The notes beneath the pieces were generated by a model that saw only the letters and a list, made by a program, of their open reading frames with translations, searched no databases and was not told the origin of the DNA. This document shows, one piece after another, positions 59,309 to 64,000 of a stretch of DNA of 64,000 nt. How positions within the stretch are numbered: the first letter of the stretch is position 1; the number at the start of each line of letters is the position of its first letter. Position numbers and translations under genes: made by a program. Source of the DNA: CAYMPW01 sp964392725 (GTDB lineage Archaea; Thermoplasmatota; Thermoplasmata; Methanomassiliicoccales; Methanomethylophilaceae); NCBI GenBank assembly GCA_964392725.1, contig CAYMPW010000001.1, positions 56,116 through 120,115 on the forward strand, given 5' to 3'.

Positions 59309-59932
59309 TTATGATTTTCCAGGGGCGTAAATCGGTCCCAAATCTCTTACAAATGCTTTGTCTTTACTGAGATCTTTAATCAATATTTTTATTTCGTTGG
59401 TAAGTTCTTCAGGGATTGAAAACTTCACATCTACTTTTTCTGTAAATTCTACGTCATCTGTCCCCAAACATTTTGGTTTGATCAGAGATTCATATTTTCC
59501 ATACATCCCATAATCCATTGTTACATGAATTCTATTGCAAGACACCATCTTTACAACTTTGGCAGCTTTCAAAGCTTCTACCGCACCTTCCGTGTATGCT
59601 TGAACAAGACCGCCTGTTCCCAACAGCGTACCACCGAAATATCTGGTAACGATAACAATTATGTCTTTAAGGCCCGAACCCCGCATGGCGTAAAGAATAG
59701 GCCTTCCCGCTGTTCCGGACGGTTCTCCGTCATCACTGAATCTTTCAGTGTCTCCACAGATGTATGCAAAACAGTTATGGGTTGCATCCGCATGTTCGTA
59801 TCTTACGCGTGCCAGGATATTTTGAGCTTCCTCTTCGGAAGAACAATGTTCCAGATATGAAATGAATCTGGAACCTTTTATCACGATTTCCGCGTTTGAA
59901 TATCCTTCAGCAGTGTTGTATGTGCCTGACAT
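59309..59932 (-). CDS. IMPACT/YigZ family protein
   Basis: A 207-aa protein with the UPF0029/YigZ signature: SRFISYLEHCSSEEEAQNIL, THNCFAYICGDTERFSDDGEPSGTAGRPIL near residues 50-80 and VTRYFGGTLLGTGGLVQAYTEGA near 97-119. Members are thought to act in translation control; the eukaryotic IMPACT binds GCN1. The C-terminal DUF1949-like domain is present. It begins 1 nt after ppa ends. Confidence 0.88.
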   Translation of the reverse strand: MSGTYNTAEGYSNAEIVIKGSRFISYLEHCSSEEEAQNILARVRYEHADATHNCFAYICGDTERFSDDGEPSGTAGRPILYAMRGSGLKDIIVIVTRYFGGTLLGTGGLVQAYTEGAVEALKAAKVVKMVSCNRIHVTMDYGMYGKYESLIKPKCLGTDDVEFTEKVDVKFSIPEELTNEIKILIKDLSKDKAFVRDLGPIYAPGKS

Positions 59933-59933
59933 A

Positions 59934-60464
59934 TTACTCTTTGAATTCTTCGGAATACGCTTTCATACAATCCGCAATGGTTTTCATTGCAGCTGCTGAA
60001 CACTCAACACCTTCGGTAATTGTAGTCTTGTTTTCGAGTTGTTTGTAAACCGAAAAGAAGTGTGTGATTTCATCAAAAATATGTTTTGGAAGTTCTGTGA
60101 ATTCCCTTATATTTCCGAACATCGGATCTTTGGGGAAAACCGCAATAACTTTGTCATCCTGTTCCCCTCCGTCTTTCATCCTCATTATTCCAATGGGGCG
60201 ACATTCCACGAGTGAATTGGAAACCAAAGGTTCGATACAAATAACTAAAACATCAAGAGGATCGTGATCGGGTGCAAGAGTGCGAGGAATAAATCCATAA
60301 CTCCACGGGTATTGGGTAGATGTAGACATAACACGGTCTGCGATTAACATACCTGTATCTTTATCAAGTTCGTATTTTACGTGTCCGCCTTTTGGAATTT
60401 CAATAAATGCTGTAAATTTCTCAGGGCTGATACGATCTTCCGGAATGCTGTGCCAAATATTCAT
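59934..60464 (-). CDS. ppa: Inorganic pyrophosphatase, family I
   Basis: A 176-aa soluble pyrophosphatase that drives biosynthesis by removing pyrophosphate. Key motifs are EIPKGGHVKYELDKDTGMLIADR near residue 22, YPWSYGFIPRTLAPDHDPLDVLVICIEP (catalytic D-x-D-P-x-D, near 64-70) and MKDGGEQDDKVIAV near 98. The ATG at 60464 follows a TTG that would add one residue. Likely transcribed with the YigZ, ABC and zinc-ribbon genes downstream. Confidence 0.94.
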   Translation of the reverse strand: MNIWHSIPEDRISPEKFTAFIEIPKGGHVKYELDKDTGMLIADRVMSTSTQYPWSYGFIPRTLAPDHDPLDVLVICIEPLVSNSLVECRPIGIMRMKDGGEQDDKVIAVFPKDPMFGNIREFTELPKHIFDEITHFFSVYKQLENKTTITEGVECSAAAMKTIADCMKAYSEEFKE

Positions 60465-60524
60465 CAAACTACCAAGACTATCAGAATCTCGTTTGTTGAT
60501 AAATGTTTGCTCAAATGAGTAAAT

Positions 60525-60547
60525 AAAAAAAGTCGGCCGAAGCCGAC
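60525..60547 (-). terminator. Terminator of the HdeD-like gene (UUCG tetraloop)
   Basis: On the minus strand GTCGGC-TTCG-GCCGAC forms a 6-bp GC-rich stem with the very stable UUCG tetraloop, followed by seven T (A run at 60525-60531). It lies 8 nt after the stop at 60555. Confidence 0.8.
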
Positions 60548-60554
60548 AATGGGT

Positions 60555-61079
60555 TTAGAGTAAGCGCATTTTGAATCCGTCGTAGATACTGAGAACACCT
60601 GAAAGGAGCAAAAGTACACCAACGATGATCATTGCGATATCGATTGCTGTGAATGTGAATGCAACCAAAAGGATACCGAGTGCGATAAACAGAAGACCAA
60701 CGATTGTGGAAAGAACTCTGTTTTCAGTAGGAATAGGAAGATTAAGATTAGATCCGATTGCTACAATAATACCGAGGATAAGGAAAACGAACGCCATCAA
60801 ATAAACAACGATTGCTTCAACAAATGTAGGTGCAAGAATAAGAATCGCACCAACAACTATTGAAACTGCTCCCGCAATCAAACCGAATCCCATGGATTTT
60901 CTTGCTTCAAAAAGAAGTGAAATTCCAAACAAAAGCATACATACACCCATTACGATGACGAAAACTTTCAAAGCTTCTCCGGGGTATACAATAGCTACAA
61001 TTCCTAAAATAAGCATAAGAATTCCAGAAAGAAGCATCATCTTCCAGGAACTTTCAAAATTAATTTCTGTTGTTGACAT
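60555..61079 (-). CDS. HdeD-like membrane protein (DUF308)
   Basis: A 174-aa membrane protein with six helices in three pairs (LLSGILMLILGIVAIVYPGEAL, VIVMGVCMLLFGISLLFEA, LIAGAVSIVVGAILIL and so on), the DUF308 repeat plan of HdeD. In enteric bacteria HdeD relates to acid resistance; in archaea the role is unknown. The ATG at 61079 is supported by AGAGG about 7 nt upstream. It has its own UUCG terminator, so it is a single-gene unit. Confidence 0.82.
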   Translation of the reverse strand: MSTTEINFESSWKMMLLSGILMLILGIVAIVYPGEALKVFVIVMGVCMLLFGISLLFEARKSMGFGLIAGAVSIVVGAILILAPTFVEAIVVYLMAFVFLILGIIVAIGSNLNLPIPTENRVLSTIVGLLFIALGILLVAFTFTAIDIAMIIVGVLLLLSGVLSIYDGFKMRLL

Positions 61080-61175
61080 GAACAAACCTCTTTTTCAGAA
61101 TCAACATTTTAGTATTTAATGAATCAGGTGTCTGGATACGACAATAAATATATTTTGAAACCCAATCCATAATGA

Positions 61176-61715
61176 ATGTCCGAAATTCAGATATTGGATT
61201 GGATTCAGGAATACCTGAGATGTCCTTTAGGAGATGCTGTAATGTCTGCCGCATCCTATTCTATGAGTCTCGGTTTACTTTGGTTTGCCATTGCCATTAT
61301 TTTGATACTGAAAGGGAAGAATAGATTTGGATGGGAAATCATTCTTGCGATTGTGATATGCACTTTGATTTGTGACGTCATCCTGAAGAATATTTTTGCA
61401 AGACCTCGTCCTTTTATTGAAAATCCCGATGTTGTTTTGGCTATTGCACAACCTTCGGGATATTCATTCCCGTCCGGACATGCGATGAAATCTTTTGCGG
61501 TTGCCATGGTTATTTTTATGAATTGTAGAAAAATGGCAATTTATGCGTTTGTATATGCCGCTATTGTATCTTTTTCGAGATTGTATCTGTACGTTCATTA
61601 TCCCACGGATGTGTTGATCGGAATATTGATAGGACTCGCGTGCGCATATTTGATTCACAGATACTATGAATCATTCGAAAAATGTGGAAAAAGGATTGCG
61701 GCACTAGGCCGCTAA
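61176..61715 (+). CDS. PAP2-family membrane phosphatase
   Basis: A 179-aa membrane protein with about five helices. The three phosphatase motifs are visible: KNIFARPRPF (K-x6-RP, near residue 70), PSGHAMKSFA (PSGH, near 96) and SRLYLYVHYPTDVLIG (SR-x5-H-x3-D, near 131). It probably dephosphorylates an isoprenoid pyrophosphate or lipid phosphate at the outer face, for instance recycling dolichol phosphate. The gene is monocistronic. Confidence 0.9.
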   Translation: MSEIQILDWIQEYLRCPLGDAVMSAASYSMSLGLLWFAIAIILILKGKNRFGWEIILAIVICTLICDVILKNIFARPRPFIENPDVVLAIAQPSGYSFPSGHAMKSFAVAMVIFMNCRKMAIYAFVYAAIVSFSRLYLYVHYPTDVLIGILIGLACAYLIHRYYESFEKCGKRIAALGR

Positions 61716-61720
61716 TGTGT

Positions 61721-62335
61721 TTAATTTGATTCTTCTTCGATTTCTTCGTCAAATTCTTCATCGAATTCGTCATCATCAAAGTCGTAATCGAATACACCGC
61801 ATTCTTCCTTTGTCAAATAAATTGCATTGGATGCTGCGTAGATTACAGCTGTGATGGCAGCGAGTGCGGCAACGATGAATACAATCCATGTTGCAAATTC
61901 TGAACCGAATCCAATGAATCCCAACTGCTGAATTCCAAGAAGTGCAGATATGATGATGAGCATAATGTCGCCGTGAATGTAGGAAAGATATGCTCCAACA
62001 AAAAGTGCGATAGCAATCACGACATTTGCATAGTGGAGACCTCCAGTAATATCAAATTTATGAAAATCTGCAAGAGTAAATGCCAAAATTATTATGGAAC
62101 TCAGAATGAATATCAAAGTTTCGGGGATGTATCCATTGCGATATGCAGTAATTCCGCATAAAATGGTTGCAACAAGCAACACAATCTGTACCATGCAGTA
62201 TGTGTTACTATCAATATTTACGATTCCTGTACCGAAATCCAAGAATAAAAGGGCCAAGAGTGCTTCACATGTTGCCAATAGGAAAAATCCTACCGTAAAC
62301 AAAGAAACGGTAGTTTCACCGTTGTTGTTTTGCAT
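61721..62335 (-). CDS. Multi-pass membrane protein, unknown
   Basis: A 204-aa protein with about six membrane helices covering residues 10-170. It ends in a strongly acidic cytoplasmic tail (DYDFDDDEFDEEFDEEIEE). Not assigned to a family by eye. The acidic tail could bind cations or a basic partner. It ends 5 nt from the convergent PAP2 gene stop. Confidence 0.6.
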   Translation of the reverse strand: MQNNNGETTVSLFTVGFFLLATCEALLALLFLDFGTGIVNIDSNTYCMVQIVLLVATILCGITAYRNGYIPETLIFILSSIIILAFTLADFHKFDITGGLHYANVVIAIALFVGAYLSYIHGDIMLIIISALLGIQQLGFIGFGSEFATWIVFIVAALAAITAVIYAASNAIYLTKEECGVFDYDFDDDEFDEEFDEEIEEESN

Positions 62336-62364
62336 GTGTATTAATCTGTTCTGGCATATTTAAA

Positions 62365-63894
62365 TTAGCGGTCTATGTGAACATACGGTGGATAAATTGG
62401 ACTAAAAAGATATGTTCTAACAAAACCACATGATTTTGTTGCATCTGTTGACACGATTGCATAATTCTGTCCCGTGTATGTGTTAAGAATGTACATCAAT
62501 TCTCCTTCATAGAAATCCAATAGGATATTGGCCATTAGGGGATGTTTGAAAGAATTTCTAAATCTGATTCTTAATGGAACCATCGAGGTTATTACCATCT
62601 CGGTATTGTTTCTAAAGGAGTTTTCACTCATCTTTCTAATCATCGCATCTGCATTATCATATTTTTTACAAAATGATGCAGAAGCCACTCTGGTTCCAAA
62701 CTGTTTCAACAAACCTGCGCAATCGATTCCCAGATTCTCTAATTCCAATACAAGAGGGATAAATCTGAATCTGTTTACCATGTCTGTATTTTCAGGTGTT
62801 TGATCCAAAATACTCTTGGTTAAATCAAAATTTGGTTTGGAACCGTTATTTTTTTTCAAAATTTCTTTGCATGTGAGTAAATAACAAACGGTTCCCGATC
62901 CATCATCTACGGTATCGATTACTCCGGCTCCTGACATTTTTCCAAGGTTTAATACCAAGGTGGACCTTGGAATTTTCAAAATATCCAAGAGTGTTTTTAA
63001 AGAAGATGCACCGTTTTTCAAAGCATTATGGATTGATATTTGAACTGGACTATCCACCAATAGAATATCGTCTGTAGATGAAAGAAGAATAAAGTCCCCT
63101 TCATTTTCCCATTCTTTACGTTTAAGAATTGAAAGTGTATTAATTACGTCTTTGGATTCTTCGAATGTTACTTCTGCCGTGTACACGCCGTCGCGCATAT
63201 GTTCCATTATGCTTGCAGTATGAGTTGTTCCAAAACTAAAATCCAAAGCTTCTAAAATCATGCCGATTGGTGCTTTAGACGCGACTCTGCAATCATCCGT
63301 GTATCCTTCATTATATGAAAAGGATAATACAAAAGGATCCAGAGAAACAACATTCGGTGTCGAGAAACCAAAACGTGCCATTACAGGCCTTGCTCTTTTA
63401 ATCAAATCTCTGGGGGATTCTGAAATTAATTCATTTTCGTTAACCTTGGATATTTCTCTGCCATATATTTCAACCAATGTTCCGGCATCGATACCGTTTT
63501 CCAAATTAGCAAAACGAAGAAACAAAGATGACATCGTGTAAAATTCGTCTGCATTTTCCGCTCTGCTTTCTTCGATGACTTTACGCATAACATGAGAAAT
63601 ATCTGTGGATCTGCGTTTGGAATCTATAATGCGGACACACATAAGCTCATACATTACGGTTTTCTTATCTTCTTCATTCTTACATCTCTTCAAAAGTCCC
63701 ATATTTGTAAGACTTTCAAGAATGGAATGTGCAGTAGATATGTGCATTCCAGCTTTCCATGCTATCTGGGTAAGCGATAAAGGTTTATCCGATACCGATG
63801 ATAAAATCGACAATGAATTGGAATCTGTTACTGTTTTGAGTCCCGTAGGTGCGATCACAACAGCAAAATTCTTATGAATACCAAGCTCACCCAT
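62365..63894 (-). CDS. Duplicated HTH-sensor protein, putative regulator
   Basis: A 509-aa soluble protein with an internal duplication. Residues 25-75 form a winged helix (LSLTQIAWKAGMHISTAHSILESLTNMGLLKR), followed by a sensor-like domain with FLRFANLENGIDAGTLVEIYGREI near 125. Residues 290-340 hold a second winged helix (LKTLLDILKIPRSTLVLNLGKMSGAGVI), followed by FIPLVLELENLGIDCAGLLKQFGTRV near 405. The repeated LEN-GIDAG-x-L motif shows the two halves share origin. This suggests a ligand-controlled transcription regulator binding DNA as a pseudo-dimer. Ligand and targets are unknown. Confidence 0.6.
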   Translation of the reverse strand: MGELGIHKNFAVVIAPTGLKTVTDSNSLSILSSVSDKPLSLTQIAWKAGMHISTAHSILESLTNMGLLKRCKNEEDKKTVMYELMCVRIIDSKRRSTDISHVMRKVIEESRAENADEFYTMSSLFLRFANLENGIDAGTLVEIYGREISKVNENELISESPRDLIKRARPVMARFGFSTPNVVSLDPFVLSFSYNEGYTDDCRVASKAPIGMILEALDFSFGTTHTASIMEHMRDGVYTAEVTFEESKDVINTLSILKRKEWENEGDFILLSSTDDILLVDSPVQISIHNALKNGASSLKTLLDILKIPRSTLVLNLGKMSGAGVIDTVDDGSGTVCYLLTCKEILKKNNGSKPNFDLTKSILDQTPENTDMVNRFRFIPLVLELENLGIDCAGLLKQFGTRVASASFCKKYDNADAMIRKMSENSFRNNTEMVITSMVPLRIRFRNSFKHPLMANILLDFYEGELMYILNTYTGQNYAIVSTDATKSCGFVRTYLFSPIYPPYVHIDR

Positions 63895-64000
63895 AATTTA
63901 GTATCATTGATTATCTATATCAGTATTACTTTTTGAAAGCGATATTAAAAATAACACAAATTTCGAATAAAATATTTATTTTTATGATAAAAATGTTAAA

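Overview
The window comes from an AT-rich, methanogenic archaeon, most likely of the order Methanomassiliicoccales (Thermoplasmatota). Archaeal origin is shown by TATA-binding protein, replication factor C large subunit with a C-terminal PIP box, archaeal FAD synthase RibL, wyosine enzyme Taw1 and archaeal-type GluRS. Methanogen identity is shown by a complete coenzyme F430 operon (cfbC-A-E-D-B). Every gene ends in TAA or TGA and none in TAG, as expected where TAG can encode pyrrolysine. The order is inferred; no 16S, mcr or pyl gene is present. A run of exactly 100 N at 269-368 marks a scaffold gap, so this is a draft assembly.

Layout. 1-557: the tail of an unknown gene and a 33-bp tandem repeat that breaks at the gap. 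0.5-17.6 kb: housekeeping metabolism and metals (PP-loop sulfonucleotide reductase-like protein, aminotransferase, ribL, sugar-phosphate isomerase, glyA, a DtxR-FeoA regulator with feoB, gltX, a UbiD decarboxylase, purA, a CDF transporter, Fe-S proteins). 17.6-22.5 kb: surface or interaction genes (a 601-aa Sel1-repeat protein, a membrane-anchored protein, thpR, three overlapping pilin-like genes). 22.5-28.7 kb: cysteine desulfurase, pyrDK, unknown proteins, tRNA-Cys, a frameshifted small membrane gene and tbp. 28.7-29.5 kb: a CARF-like/winged-helix regulator.

29.6-39.3 kb is one long tetrapyrrole block: cbiMNQO metal uptake behind a promoter with twin operators, then sirC-hemA-hemB-hemL-hemC-cobA-hemD. 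39.3-41.1 kb holds a heme catalase with a YbaN-like membrane protein. 41.2-47.0 kb is a DNA-centred island: exonuclease VII (xseAB), an AAA ATPase plus TOPRIM/DUF4435 pair resembling the PARIS anti-phage system, a TPR protein and a DUF234-type ATPase. 47.2-52.4 kb is the cfb operon. 52.4-64 kb is mixed: sfsA, an HPr-kinase-like protein, flavoprotein, taw1, rfcL, an ABC ATPase, pyrophosphatase, membrane proteins and a duplicated HTH regulator.

Together gltX, hemA, hemL, hemB, hemC, hemD, cobA, sirC, cfbA, cfbB, cfbC/D and cfbE cover every enzymatic step from glutamate to F430, and CbiMNQO would supply nickel or cobalt. The strongest candidates for a system worth following up are the PARIS-like pair, the CARF-like regulator with no CRISPR locus in view, the pilin-like operon, the twin operators at cbiM, and the small membrane gene frameshifted at codon 4.
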